A DNA stretch of 64,000 nt, from NCBI GenBank assembly GCA_019633425.1, contig WSUB01000051.1, positions 124,001 through 188,000 of the forward strand, in the 5' to 3' direction. The position numbers were made by a program, and so were the translations under genes. This document shows, piece by piece, positions 23,159 through 34,463 of this stretch. Every line of letters begins with the position of its first letter. Within the stretch, counting starts at the first letter, position 1. Under the pieces are notes generated by a model that saw nothing but the letters and a program-made list of their open reading frames with translations, was not told the origin of the DNA and ran no database searches. This DNA is from Tulasnella sp. 424 (taxonomy: Eukaryota; Basidiomycota; Agaricomycetes; Cantharellales; Tulasnellaceae).

Positions 23159-24060
23159 TGAAAATAGAGTCTGTACTTGATCGGCGCTGTCAACGTCTCC
23201 GAGTTCAGACGGTTGACCGGGCAGGTCTTGGGGCAGTTAAATTTCCTGCCAATGGTCTCCTACTCGCTCGTATTCTCCTCCATTCGAGAAGCCCTCCATA
23301 TACTCGACAACCTCAATGAATCTAACGATGACTAGTGGTTGGCTTCTGTTGATCGCAGACATCGGGGCCTCGGCAGAATGGCACTTCCAGTTCACCCCTC
23401 CCTTTCCTGGATGTCAAGTCACATCACCCGTGATGTAAATACGCGGGCACTTCAGCAGGAGTATCTTCACAGTTGAAAGAGGTCGCCCGCGAACAACACG
23501 ATACGTATGTGCGTGTACTGTCTAACTCCCCCACAACTTTCCCAGCGCTTGCAAAATCCAACACAGCAAGCTAACAAAATGCTGAGCTAGAGTGCGGGCA
23601 TTGCGGAGCGCCCCCTTGTAAAGAACAAAACAATGATATCCGGAGCTATGGTTCGCCTAGGATGCCAAGGACTTAAGGTTGAACTGCTCCCTGTCAATTC
23701 CTCGGACCCTACCCGTGCACAAGCCTTAGGTTCCGCACATGCGACTTCATATACACATGCACATCGTACGGTATATTTCTCCTTGATGTCAACGGACCGA
23801 CATCGAAAGCGGCATAAGATGGAGAAGGTGCCAGTGATTGGTTAGCGGGCCCAACGGTGTCATCGTTCCTCCGAGAAGCAGAACCAACCCAGACGGAGGC
23901 TTCGCTTCCCTTTCCAATGAGTCCCTCCCTTGTGAGCGAAGGCGACTCAACATACTGCCCTCGTATAAGAGAGCGCTTACCTCGGCCGTTCGTCCTTCGT
24001 CAGTCAGTGCGATCGTTCCACTTCCCTCCACGGTCCTTAACTCGAAACGCTCGTCTCAAT
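23159..24060. other. Intergenic region upstream of the small secreted protein gene
   Basis: About 900 bases holding the 3' flank of the histidine phosphatase and the 5' region of the secreted protein gene. Pyrimidine-rich sequence near 24005-24050 precedes the start codon. Short open frames here look like chance. Confidence 0.45.
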
Positions 24061-24778
24061 ATGAAGGTCTCCGCTCTTTTCTTTGCCTCTCTGACTTCCA
24101 TCCCTTCTTTTGTTGCTGCTCTCGCTGTTCCCGAGGTTGTTCCTCGCGATGAGACTCTTGCGAAGCGAGGTGGCGAAGTGAACTATCTTACCTATTGCTT
24201 GCGGGCCAATGTGAACAATATGGCCGACGCCTACCATGCCTCGTACATGGTGTGGTATTCGAACATCGACAACACCCAGAGCGGAAATCCTGTACGCTAG
24301 CATAAGTTCCTTCACCGGCCCAGATAGCTGACACGCTTTATTTTACTAGCACCCTGGTTCGCTTTCCAGCGAATATAGAGACTGGGCAGTCGGAGGCACG
24401 CCCGCTTTGCCTAACATACGAATTTACCTTGAGCTAAGCAGTCTTCTATTTTCAGGCGACTGGCTCACCTGGGAAGGACAACAGCAAAACATCTACTTCC
24501 CTGACTCTGGGGTTACCGTCCAGACGCATATCGACAGCGGCGCTCAAGACCGATCCGTTGGTTCCTGGGCTGGGTGGGCTCAGCGCACTTCCGATTGGAA
24601 GACGTTCAACTGCTATAGAGTGCGTGGCGAGTTGGGGCTTTCGTGATCAATTCTCATAAACGGACACTTGAAACAGGATAATAGTCGCCTACTCTTCTCT
24701 TGGAGCCCTCCGAACCCTCCGGTTCCAGATGGGACCAATAAAGGCATCTATTGCTGGTCCAGTTACTGGTGCGTTTAG
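24061..24778 (+). CDS. Small secreted protein, unknown function
   Basis: The ATG at 24061 gives MKVSALFFASLTSIPSFVAA, a clear signal peptide. This is followed by VPEVVPRDETLAKRG, which contains a dibasic KR that may be a Kex2-type processing site. The mature part has scattered Cys and many aromatic residues (YLTYCLRANVNNMADAYHA; GSWAGWAQRTSDW; IYCWSSYWCV at the end). Exons are 24061 to about 24291, about 24350 to 24619, and about 24680-24778, stop TAG. The middle exon may contain another intron near 24395-24455: the sequence resembles an acceptor but no good donor was found. After signal cleavage the protein is under 200 residues. Could be a cell-surface or effector-like protein. No known family recognised. 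Confidence 0.72.
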
Positions 24779-24911
24779 GTGACCGAAGGGCCTCTCATGA
24801 TGTATCTCCTTCGTTTTCGGGTGAGGTCTAGTCTGGTCATTGTTCCGAGCATTGTACACCACCGCTTGTCATCGAAGTCGTATCTATTTTGTGACGATTT
24901 AGTATCTAAGC

Positions 24912-25870
24912 TCACTCGTCACCCGCGCCTTCTATTTCCATCGATTCCAGGCGCTCCAGCATTGCTAAGTCCAAGTTTTGGGTCTCTACTGTTTTCTTCG
25001 CTTGTCTAGAGGTGCGCCGCAAAGACGGGCCGGGTTCGTCAATTGCGTCATCACTGTCTCCGTCCAAGTTGTCATAGTTCACGTCTCCTTGAGAGTCACT
25101 GTCGCCTTCACCAGCCTTGGCTTTGCCCTTACCGCTGCTACCATTGCCTCTTCCGCCACCTCCAGCCGCTCCTCGCCCCCGACCACGACTTCTCGAACGA
25201 CCCCTACCGCGACCTCTACCTTTCGTAGGGGAGTCACCGCTGTCGTGTCCGTAAGCCGCCTTGTCCTTAGGGAGCGTTTTCCGTTTTCGGGGGCCTTGGA
25301 AAAGCACCGGAGGAGGTATAGTGACATCTTCCCCACCAGGAAATGCCTCTGGATTACGAGGTCTGAGCTGCACAGGTTCAAACGTAATGCGCTCCGAAGT
25401 GGTTCCCAGGTGAGTGACGAATCGGCGAGAACGGTTATCAGGGTCTGCGGAGTATTACTGGAATGAGCCCACTGAGAAACAAGGAGTAAGAACATCGATC
25501 AACTTACCGCGACCATCAGCAAATACGAGCTCTGAGCCGATGAGGGCACTGTGGGTCCCTCTCATTGTGATTCCTGGAAGCTGGAGGTAAGGAGTTGGGG
25601 TATCAAGGCCCTGGAAAAATATATTAGCCTGCAACTAGGAAGAGAATAATATTAGAACATACGATTAGCTTGCAAGAGGATGCATTAAGCAGGAGGTTCT
25701 GATCAATGTTGCCAAGGTCAAACGTGACATAGCTTGTCTGCTCTCTGGACCGTCAACAAGACATCTTGTCAGCGAGAGGGGGATACTCTTGCCTCGTACT
25801 CATAGTCGTAATCATCTTCTTCCGGAGGAAATTCTGAGACCTCCAGACCGTTTGGAAAGAGTCCAGCCAT
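24912..25870 (-). CDS. TFIIIC tau55-like subunit (triple-barrel domain)
   Basis: The start at 25870 reads MAGLFPNGLEVSEFPPEEDD followed by a YVTFDLGNIDQNLL segment, then LIGLDTPTPYLQLPG and GTHSALIGSELVF. This order (YVT-DLG, GLDTPTP-L-L-G, G--SLLGTEL-F) is typical of the TFIIIC subunit 6 / tau55 triple-barrel domain that helps recruit TFIIIC to RNA polymerase III genes. Short introns near 25505-25515, 25610-25660 and 25745-25800 separate the exons. The C-terminal exon (from about 25400 down) is disordered and basic with an RG-rich run (KGRGRGRGRSRSRGRGRG), then an acidic tail ending EGAGDE. The RG-rich tail may bind nucleic acid. It lies next to a tRNA gene, likely coincidental. Confidence 0.8.
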
Positions 25871-26113
25871 ACAGCTTTTCACTTTGTGGCGGTGGTTTGG
25901 ACGGGTTTGGCTTGCGGAGTTTGGAAGCTAGATCTAGTCGTTCCGTATTGACCGAGTGTAGGCGAGTTACTAGGTTACATGTCACATACCACGTGCTTCC
26001 GTGCAACAATCAAACCTACTTTGAGCTAGTATTAGCTATGCGGGAAGTGTTCTATCCTGCGGTGCGGGGTTTGCTATCAGACTAGTACTTGCGTAGCCGA
26101 ATGCTCTTCAGCA

Positions 26114-26212
26114 GCCCCTATGGTCTAGTGGTACGATACCCCCTTCGGGTCTAATTCCCGCCATTTCTGGCAGAATTGGGGGTGGTCCTGCGTTCGAATC
26201 GCGGTGGGGGCC
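26114..26212 (+). tRNA. tRNA-Pro (anticodon CGG) with a 27-nt intron
   Basis: A cloverleaf can be folded by hand: acceptor GCCCCTA (26114-26120) with TGGGGGC (26205-26211); anticodon stem CCCCC (26139-26143) with GGGGG (26178-26182); T stem CTGCG/CGCGG around TTCGAAT (26188-26204). The anticodon loop TTCGGGT places CGG at 26146-26148. The intron is at the canonical site, one base 3' of the anticodon, 26150-26176. The A/B box sequences (TGGTCTAGTGG; GTTCGAATC) fit RNA polymerase III promoters. Confidence 0.9.
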
Positions 26213-26979
26213 AATCTTTTACCTCTTAGTGAGTCATGCCGACTCGATGAGGACAGCTTTGCTGCGGTCCGGAGTTGGGAAGATGCCTTTTTTGTTCCAC
26301 ATTCGACTCAAAATCTTTCACAGCAGCACAACGTCATCTGGCCCCATCACTCGCACGGCTAACTGCGTACTCGTAGTTAGCTTTTTCGGGACGCCGACTC
26401 CTTAGCTGGCCCGAGCTGTGAGGCCTTAGCGTGGGCGGTTGGAACGCCGGACGCCACAGTTTTGCCGATTGGCACAATTCACGCGCTGTGGCCCCCGTCC
26501 TAGTCGATAAGGACAGGCACAATTACATTAAACGGGACGGCCTCTACAATATAGCAAGGTTTTCCGATGCACTGCCATCTGCTAAATATCTCGGCATTTT
26601 TCAGCACCACCTCGTGTATCCCCTGCTCGCGTCGTGATTCGTCGACGAGCTCTCAAGACGGGGCCCCTCCAACGACGAATGCGGTAGAACCAAGAATACC
26701 AAGGTTATCGGAGGACAGCCGGGGCTTGCATGGCCCTGCACTCCACGAGCAACTTTGAATATGGCCACCCTTCGATGCGCATGGGCACTGCAAGCCGGAC
26801 AAGCATAAAGGACGAGCACTTCACTCCTTCACCGGCTCCTCACCACCTCTACATCCTAATCCAAATCGTGAGTATAGTCCCTTTTGCAAAGTCGATTCCG
26901 AAGCGACTGACTCCGTTTTACAGAGCAAGCCTTCCAGCTTCACCTCCTCGCACATCCCGTCGGCCTTCTCTCACAAGCT
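26213..26979. other. Region between tRNA-Pro and the small zinc-finger frame
   Basis: Holds the tRNA 3' flank, with a TTTT run just after the gene (26217-26220) that could terminate RNA polymerase III. It may also contain the unmapped 5' exons of the zinc-finger gene downstream; an exon ending at a GTGAGT-like donor near 26870 is possible. No confident coding region. Confidence 0.4.
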
Positions 26980-27162
26980 TTGAGTGTGTCTTTAGTTCCA
27001 GGACATCATCCATCTGCGAGCCTGACGAGAATTGATTCTTTCGCAGATATGCCCATGGACGAAATGGTCGACGATGCCATTGCATGCCCATTCTGCGGCG
27101 AGGGCGCTTATTCCCAGTCCAACAAGGCTGAATTGATCGCCCACATCCAGTCGCACTCCTGA
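26980..27162 (+). CDS. C-terminal part of a small C2H2-type zinc-finger protein (5' end unresolved)
   Basis: The frame ends IACPFCGEGAYSQSNKAELIA followed by HIQSHS and a stop at 27160-27162. The Cys-x2-Cys ... His-x3-His spacing is that of a single C2H2 finger. The upstream part has an acidic MPMDEMVDDA segment; the first ATG in this frame is at 27050. Upstream exons probably start between 26760 and 26930 but I could not fix them. A T-run at 27181-27190 follows the stop. It could be a short nucleic-acid-binding protein. Confidence 0.5.
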   Translation: MSVSLVPGHHPSASLTRIDSFADMPMDEMVDDAIACPFCGEGAYSQSNKAELIAHIQSHS

Positions 27163-27409
27163 TAGAGCTTCGTATAATACTTTTTTTTTTTGGCATTCTT
27201 GTACTCTTGGGTTTCTTTAATGATGAGATGTTTACTTGGGTGTTTACTGGAAGCGTGGGTGACTTGGAGTAGATCGCTGCCCGTCGAACATCGAATGTGC
27301 AGACTGACATAATCAACGAGCTTTCGTCCAATCACCGTCGTTTCAATCCCAACTACAACCTGTCCCCTTCCCGTATTTCTCTCCCATCCCGCTCCCTTCT
27401 ATCCCTTCG

Positions 27410-29330
27410 ATGATCCGGTCAGCAGCAGGTGCGCCTCTCATTAAATATAACCATTCATGAACCAGGCTCTGAAAAACACTCGCAATAGTCCACGCTGGTC
27501 GGTCTTTGCGACGTCCGACGTCACATGCGAAAGTTGTCGCCTCAAGAGGTCTTGCCACCGTCGCGGATCCGCCAGTCCGACATTACGGTGGTCTAAAAGA
27601 TCAAGACCGTATATTCCAAAATATTCTCAGCCGCCATGACCACGGTATTAAAGGTGCTATGGTACGTCCCGAGTTCAGCCGGCCATTTGGCTCTGGATGA
27701 AAACATCCCACACTGTAATAGGCTCGCGGTGATTGGCATAGGACAAAAGATATCCTCCTCAAGGGAGACTCTTGGATCATTCAACAAATAAAGGACTCTG
27801 GTTTAAGAGGTCGTGGTGGAGCCGGCTTCCCCAGCGGATTGAAATGGAGTTTCATGAACAAGCCTGGATGGGAGAAGGACCCTCGGTATGTACTTGAACC
27901 ATTCCTCTCCAATGCATATTTTCTAACATTCGTCTTTGTAGTCCCCGCTACTTGGTTGTCAACGCTGATGAAGGCGAACCTGGCACCTGCAAGGACCGTG
28001 AAATTATGCGAGGCGATCCGCACAAATTGGTCGAGGGCTGTCTCGTTGCCGGCCGTGCCATGAACGCTACCGCGGCTTACATCTACATCCGTGGAGAGTT
28101 CTACCAAGAGGCATGTCACCTTCAGCAAGCCATTGACGAAGCCTACAAAGCTGGGTTCATTGGCAAGAACGCCTGCGGCTCCGGATACGATTTCGACGTC
28201 TACGTCCACCGCGGAGCAGGAGCCTACATTTGCGGAGAGGAGACTGCTTTGATCGAATCGCTAGAAGGAAAGCAGGGCAAGCCTCGTCTTAAGCCCCCGT
28301 TCCCAGCCGATGTCGGTCTTTTCGGTTGCCCCTCCACCGTGGCCAACGTCGAGACCGTCGCTGTTGCCCCAACCATTGTCCGACGAGGTGCAAGCTGGTT
28401 TGCTTCCTTCGGCCGTGAGCGGAACCAAGGAACAAAGCTGTACTGTATCAGTGGTCACGTCAACAACCCTTGTGTCGTCGAAGAGGAAATGAGTATTCCT
28501 CTCAAGGACCTCGTTGAGAAGCACTGTGGTGGTGTCATCGGCGGATGGGACAACCTATTGGGCATTATTCCTGGTGGCTGTTCGGTACCCATCCTTCCTA
28601 AGCCCACGTGCGAACAAGTGCTGTGAGTGTTCGTAACAAAATTTGTCCCGCCATCATACTAACCTCGTGTGGCAGCATGGATTTCGACTCTCTCAAGGAC
28701 GCCCAATCTGGTCTTGGAACTGGCGCCGTCATCGTCATGAACAAGAGCACTGACGTGGTTTCCGCTATCGCTCGGTTCGCCAAGGTAAGGGCGTGGTATC
28801 CACCAGACAAGCCTTGAGCTAAAGTTTCCCTCGCTAGTTCTACAAACACGAATCCTGCGGTCAATGCACGCCATGCCGAGAAGGTACCACCTGGATGATG
28901 AACATGATGGATCGCTTTGTTGAGGGTCGCGGGCATGTTCGTGAGATTGACATGCTGCTGGAGTTGACGTACGTTTCCTTTTCGTTCTGTGCGGAGTATG
29001 ATCTCTAATCTATTCCGTCAAAACAGAAAACAAATCGAAGGTCGCACAATTTGCGCGCTCGGTGACGCTGCTGCATGGCCAATCCAAGGTCTCATGAGGC
29101 ACTTCCGTAAGTTCTACATTGTTCAGAGACACCACGGCCCGCCCGTTGCTAACTTGACTCTTTCGCTAGGCCCCGAAGTCGAGAAGCGTATCGCGGATTA
29201 TCGGGCCAAGCACGGCAAGGTGCTCTTCGGCGGCAAGTTGGTAAGCGACGTCGACCATACGCATGCTATGCCGGACAACCTGGGTGCTTTCCTTCCCGAA
29301 GTCGAGGCTCCAAAAACCCAGTCACCGTAA
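27410..29330 (+). CDS. NADH:ubiquinone oxidoreductase 51-kDa subunit (complex I, FMN- and NADH-binding)
   Basis: Mitochondrial matrix arm subunit that oxidises NADH via FMN. The start at 27410 gives MIRSAA; the first intron joins this to [20 protein letters not shown], an amphipathic basic presequence. Conserved blocks follow: [19 protein letters not shown] (NADH/FMN glycine loop, about 27790-27850), [16 protein letters not shown] (about 27960), [19 protein letters not shown] (about 28220), and the [4Fe-4S] motif [12 protein letters not shown] (about 28850-28885) with the distant fourth Cys in [14 protein letters not shown] (about 29040-29070). Stop at 29328-29330. Seven or so short introns. 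All key residues present; identity is secure. Confidence 0.96.
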
Positions 29331-29519
29331 TTCTGTCCGTACACCATGTCGATCGATATATTCATTTTATTTTCATCCTTGTCGCAATCGGAAAATCTTA
29401 GACATTCGAACGATTATGTGATCGTTTCGGTCCACATGGGGGGCCAGGTCGTTTAAAATGGCGAGAGTTTAAGCCACGGCAATCCTCGGTCACTCCGTGA
29501 TGCATGAAGTTTGACGGGT

Positions 29520-30511
29520 TAAACCGTTGAGGTCGAAGCTTGCCTTTCGGCCAACTGCAGTTGCCATCGCTCGACAACCAGATTTACGATATCCGTCCAC
29601 TCTGTCATCGCACCCACCCCTGTAGTGCGGACCGGTAGTCGGTATCAGATGGGCGTTCATTACTCTCTCTCCAAGTTTCTCAACTTACCAATATCGCCGC
29701 AAGCGAGGCCTTTCCCGATAGGCCCAATTACAGAGTAACCGATGACCTCTTGCACCGTTTTTAGGTGAACAGCCGTTAAAGGGTGATTGTACATCATGGT
29801 ATTCATCGCCGGAAAAACGAACGTCGGCGTGGATGGGTCTAATGCCCGAAGCAGTGAAGTCTGTTCGTTTGTTGCATAAGCGACAAAGCGGGGTGGTGGT
29901 CGGGCAGATGCGGAATAAGAGATATAACTTACAGCAAGATTGTCACAGATACCCCCCGCGATCTTGGCCAGAGTGTTTGCCGAGCATGGTGCGATTAAGA
30001 CAACGTCTGCCCAACGTCGAAGCTGAGAAGAGTTACCGTGTCATTCGGTGAGCTTTGAGTTAAAGACCACTCGCCTCAATATGCAAGACAGGATCGCCGA
30101 TCTTCTTCCAGCTCTGACATAGGAAGAATCATTCGATGGGACCATCGAAGCACGGATGGTGGTATGCGAACTTACACTCCATTCATCATCGTCGGTCCAA
30201 ACCCGAGCCTGGCGGCCACCACTGGTTTCGGAGAGCTTTTCGATATCCTCTCTGTTATAGAACACCAAACTAGACTTTGTAGCAACTACTTGAATCTGAA
30301 CACCTTGATACTGGAAACCCCAGCCAAGATCAAGGATCAACTCTCTTCAGGCTCGGCCGTATAGCAGTGGGGGTGAGAGGCTTTCGCGTACCTCGAGGAG
30401 CTTCCCCACTATTAGGGGAGCCTTAATGGAAGCGACACTCCCGGTTGTGATTAACAGCACATGCACCGATCCAGGTACTCGAAATTCCGCTGCTGTAAAT
30501 TGCTGTGCCAT
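29520..30511 (-). CDS. Phosphopantothenoylcysteine decarboxylase (flavoprotein, CoA biosynthesis)
   Basis: FMN enzyme that decarboxylates 4'-phosphopantothenoylcysteine. The start at 30511 reads MAQQFTAAEFRVPGSVHVLL and then ITTGSVASIKAPLIVGKLLE, the flavoprotein first strand and loop. The exon near 29975-30105 encodes VLHIELRRWADVVLIAPCSA followed by NTLAKIAGGICDNL: the active-site His and the APCSANT motif are both present. The next exon has TFVFPAMNTMMYNHP (PAMN-x-x-M substrate loop), then VIGPIGKGLACGDIG, and the C-terminus ends QLAERQASTSTV at a stop at 29520. About five exons. Related Hal3-type regulators share this fold, but the acidic Hal3 tail is absent, so the enzyme is favoured. 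Converges with the complex I gene. Confidence 0.92.
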
Positions 30512-30833
30512 CGAGCACGTTTTATCTTGGCTATGAGGGTGGTGGTGAAGAGCTGGGTAAACATCATCGCGCGCACACCCAAGTCCATTGGCAATAAATA
30601 GAGGTATCCGACGGTGATAGGGATGCATTAGTAAGAACAAGGATGTAAGTACAAGAGACGACGACGGTCAGCCAGCCATTACAAATAGTTTGAAAAGGCG
30701 TTTGAACAAAATGCAGACAGGCCTAGCCGTCAGACGAAAAATCCCCGTTCCCAGTTCCGGTGTGTGTTGTTGAAAATAAGCTCGTCATGAAAAGAAGAAA
30801 AAGAAGAAAATTATCCAGACCCTCCATCTTTGC

Positions 30834-33090
30834 TTAAGAAGCGTCGTCCTCATCGTCTGATGCTTCAGCACCAGTCTCAGCACCCTCGGGATGAGGAATA
30901 TCAAACTTGTTTCGGACCACGACAAAGTGCTTCAGCAACTTGCGTCTCGCTCCCAAGGCCGTAATACCCAATTCCTCCAATTCCTTGTCGTTCATTACAA
31001 CCAAATCCTTCCAGGACTTGCCTTGGACGACGGGAGTGTACTTGTGCAGCCTCAAGGTATGGAACCAGGTCGGGATATCGTTCAAGAGAGTGATGTTGAT
31101 ATCGTCGTCCTTCAGTTGCGCCTTGGGTTTGGCAGCTGGACGGCCTGCTTTGTTGGCGGCACCACCACGGGTAGACGCGGGTCCTTGAGCGCCTGGGGTG
31201 CGTGCACCACCACCACGTCCACCACGGCTGTTCGGTCCTCCTGGTTGCCCCTGCACACCCATTCCCATGCCCATTCCAAAGTTGCCCATACCCATTCCCA
31301 TATTCCCGGGGAAGCCACCTCCAAGCTGAGGACTGAAGGCTCCGCCCAACTGAGCAGCGAGCATTTGGTTCTGAAGGGCCTGCTGTTGTTGCAAGTTGGC
31401 CATGTCGCCGAGGCCACCCATGCCCATCCCACCATACATGCCACCAAAGTTGCCCATACCCATACCCAAGCCCATCGCGGCAGGGCTAATGGGAGCACCA
31501 GTGAAGCTGCTAGCTGCGGTTGAACCGGCGTCACTTCCGCCGAAGCGGGTCGAGCCTGCATTGGATGGACTACGATTGCCCGCACGCCAAGACGGTCCGC
31601 TGGCGGTGCTGCCGCTAGAATTGGGCTTCCATTTGTTACCCGGCGGGGCGAGGCTGTTTCCGTCATCCTTGTTGGGAGTCTTCGGCGCTCCGTTGGCTGA
31701 GCCTGGGCCGAGAGAAGTACCACCACTGGTAGATCCGGTGTTGGGATTGCCCTTGGATTCTCGCCTAAACTTCTTAGCGTCATCGAGAACGACACGGCCG
31801 GGGGGAGCTCCATTGCCCATATTCCAGTTGGCCAACTTGGCTGCTGCAGCATCGAGTGTATTCGCCTGAGGACCCATACCTTGCCCCTCGCCGCCGAACA
31901 TGGGGACCATGGGAGTGTTGACCATCGATGCCCAATTGCCTCCAACCATAGGAGAGAGCTGGTCGTTCAACCTCAATTCTGACAGGCTCAAATCCAACTC
32001 GGTTCCCGTGGCGTCATCAATGGAACCGGAGGACTGGCGAGGCGAGCGAGCGAACTGGTTGGCAAGACCTGTGAAGTCGGTGCTCTTGGGTCTGACGGAA
32101 GTGGCGGAAGGGGCAAGATCGCTGGTGGCCGGAGATGGTGCGCGCTCGGCAACCTGGGCGAGGGAACTTTGCGCCCAAAGGCTCTGGGGACGTCCACCCT
32201 CCGAGATCAGGGGACCAGGAGCCGATAAGCGATGAGCAGCGTTGTTCGCCTTGAGTTTAGCGCGTTGCTGGGCTAATTGAGCCGCGGCTTCGTTATTGGC
32301 CTTTGCCGAGTCAGGGGATAGATACGTCGAGGGGTCGACGGAAAGAGACTGCCGGCTGGCTGATGTGGGCGTTCCAGGTCCAAAGGTACCGCGTATCGAT
32401 GGCGATGGGGGCAATCCCGGAGATTTGAGCCCCATGCTCGCAAGTTTGGCCTCCATTTGCGTCTGCATGGATGAGCCCATCGCGGGGCTGAGAAGTGCGG
32501 TCATCGGATCCGAACGGGCCATTTGCTGAAGGACTGTGATGAAGAAGCGAATCTGAACTTGTGTGGAGTGCTGGAGAAGCGAATAGAGGGCAGCGGTGCG
32601 CTCGGCCTCGGAAAGGACCCGGAACCCTGATCGACAAAAATGAATTCAACATTACGGATCCGGATAACACCGCATGCGCTGGTTGACGTACATTGTTCGA
32701 TGGCACTGAGTTCTTCTTTGAAGTTGACATCGAGTGAGGCAGCTGCCATCTCTTCCTGCAAGGAGGTAACCACGCCATCAGTCATATTACGAAGGGCCAC
32801 GCAACCGGTCAAAAAGCACGCACCAAGGTAGCCTCGTAATTTTGCAGATTCTCGAACCATTGATCAATAGCTTCGGATTCTGGAGTCTGGAACGCGCCCG
32901 GCCCTACTGACAAGAGCTCGCTGGTGGGACGAGCGCCAGGTGTAAAGTCCCTTCTGGTCGAGATTGGAGTGAGATTCGCCGCCGCATTGGCCGCAGTACC
33001 GCGCGGTTGAGGCTGCAGAGACGCTCTAGGATTCCCATTATGAGGGCCCGGTGAAGGGGACGGACTCGTAGACGGGGGTCTCAACGACAT
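30834..33090 (-). CDS. VTS1: Vts1-like RNA-binding protein with C-terminal SAM domain
   Basis: Post-transcriptional regulator of the Smaug/Vts1 family, which binds stem-loop elements in mRNA and promotes deadenylation. The start at 33090 gives MSLRPPSTSPSPSPGPHN. An N-terminal helical part (SEAIDQWFENLQNYEATL; ASLDVNFKEELSAIEQC; FRVLSEAERTAALYSLLQ) spans small exons between 32570 and 32900. A long disordered Gly/Met/Ser-rich region follows (GMGMGNFGGMYGGMGMGG, about 31400-31480). The C-terminal SAM domain reads IPTWFHTLRLHKYTPVVQG, WKDLVVMNDKELEELG and GARRKLLKHF (about 30880-31090), including the Lys/Arg RNA-contact helix. Stop at 30834. Two short introns near 32630-32690 and 32750-32825. 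Confidence 0.92.
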
Positions 33091-34358
33091 GCGCTGGCTT
33101 GGTGGTAGGGTGATCGCGTTTTTTTAGATGAGTTGGAGTGGATTAAGGGCTCTAGGCCTCGCTGAGAGACGACTTCGAGTCGAGGTGTTGAAGAGGAGGG
33201 GGATGATATGAAAAAGAAGGCTACAGGTGAACAGCGGACCTGCCGGTCTGGTGGACTCTGTCTCTCCTGTTGTGGGGTAGATGCGAGGTCGATAGATTTA
33301 GTGAGTAAAAAATGTGCAAGTACGTGGTGGGTTCGATGAAGGATGCGTGGTGAAGAGTGGTCTTACCTGAGAAGCGAAGTACACAAGGGCTTTGGAGGCT
33401 GGCTCGTCTGCCGCAAACGCCTTTGTCCTGCTTGGCTGGGGGGTTGGGTCGTCGTTGGTGAAAGGAATCTTTCACAGGCCACGCGCTCAGTTTGGTCTTT
33501 GACTGCCCGAAACACCTCCGCCTTAGCCGAGCCCGCGATTCACGACCCTCTTCGTCAGATATCTTTAGACACCCACACACACACATGTCCTGGACGTTGG
33601 ATACCCCGACGGCGGCGTCCTGGTTACACTTTCAGCACAAGCAGGGTGGTTCTTCTAGAGGAGATTGCTCTTCTCGAATTCAGCGACGCATTCACTACTT
33701 CGAGCCCAGATCACGAATTGAAACCCATCTCCAGGGCACGTTTTTGCCCACCCCGCTCGGCTTGTAGAAGACCGGATTCGGCATGTAGACGGATATTCTA
33801 ATGGCCCACTTATCCGATCCGCTTTAGCGCCCGATGGAAGGAGCGGAGCCCACCTCTTGCATACCACCCATCGCCACAATTCGGGACTGGTTCAGGCAAC
33901 GTCCAAGGTAAATGTAAAAGACAAACGTTAACGGTATCCATATGGTCTATCCTAGGTTTTCTTGCAAGTCTACTTTGGTGTCGGGCGACTGATTTGCTCG
34001 TCCGCTTGTTGGTCGATTCTCCCCTGCCAGGTTGGTCCCCCCAAACGTGTCATGTGCTTGGAAAAACACGGTAAGAAGGTCAACGCTATCATCATGAGAC
34101 ATCCGAATACCATACGGAAAGATCCAGAGTAACGCGACGAACACGAGCACAAATTTGTAGAATGTCCCAGGAAAAGCCGTGCATCTTGCCTGGACGTAAA
34201 AAGAAGAGACGATTGGGCCTGTGCTCGGGAATCTGCGAATCTCCCATACTGGCTAACCTTTCTACCTTTTTCGCACTATTATGTGGAGTATAGAACACTT
34301 CTACATAGCTGCGAACGAAGAATCACGTCATCAACACCGTCGCGCGCTCTCTCCTGGT
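33091..34358. other. Divergent intergenic region between VTS1 and the short-chain dehydrogenase
   Basis: About 1.3 kb holding the 5' regions of both genes. There is a short CA repeat at 33575-33588. An open frame at 33343-33801 starts with ATG but has no protein-like features and overlaps the probable VTS1 leader, so I do not call it. Confidence 0.5.
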
Positions 34359-34368
34359 ATATATAAAT
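34359..34368 (+). promoter_or_regulatory. TATA box of the short-chain dehydrogenase gene
   Basis: TATATATAAA-type sequence about 100 bases upstream of the ATG at 34464, followed by a CT-rich leader (34405-34440). Position and context fit a fungal core promoter. Confidence 0.6.
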
Positions 34369-34463
34369 GAGTCCCCGCCGTGGGTGCACATGGCATCGTA
34401 AATCCTCCAACTCCCTCCCTCCCCCTACCGCCCTTTCAACTCCTTCCTCATCAACCAACCATC

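Noticed and set aside
31112..31945. 277-codon minus-strand frame inside VTS1
   Set aside because: Out-of-frame shadow of the Gly/Met-rich VTS1 region. The VTS1 frame continues into a clear SAM domain.
33570..33590. CA repeat as a CRISPR-like or functional repeat
   Set aside because: A short simple-sequence repeat only. No spacer-repeat structure anywhere in the window.
33343..33801. 152-codon plus-strand frame starting with ATG
   Set aside because: No domain or sensible composition, and it overlaps the probable VTS1 5' region.
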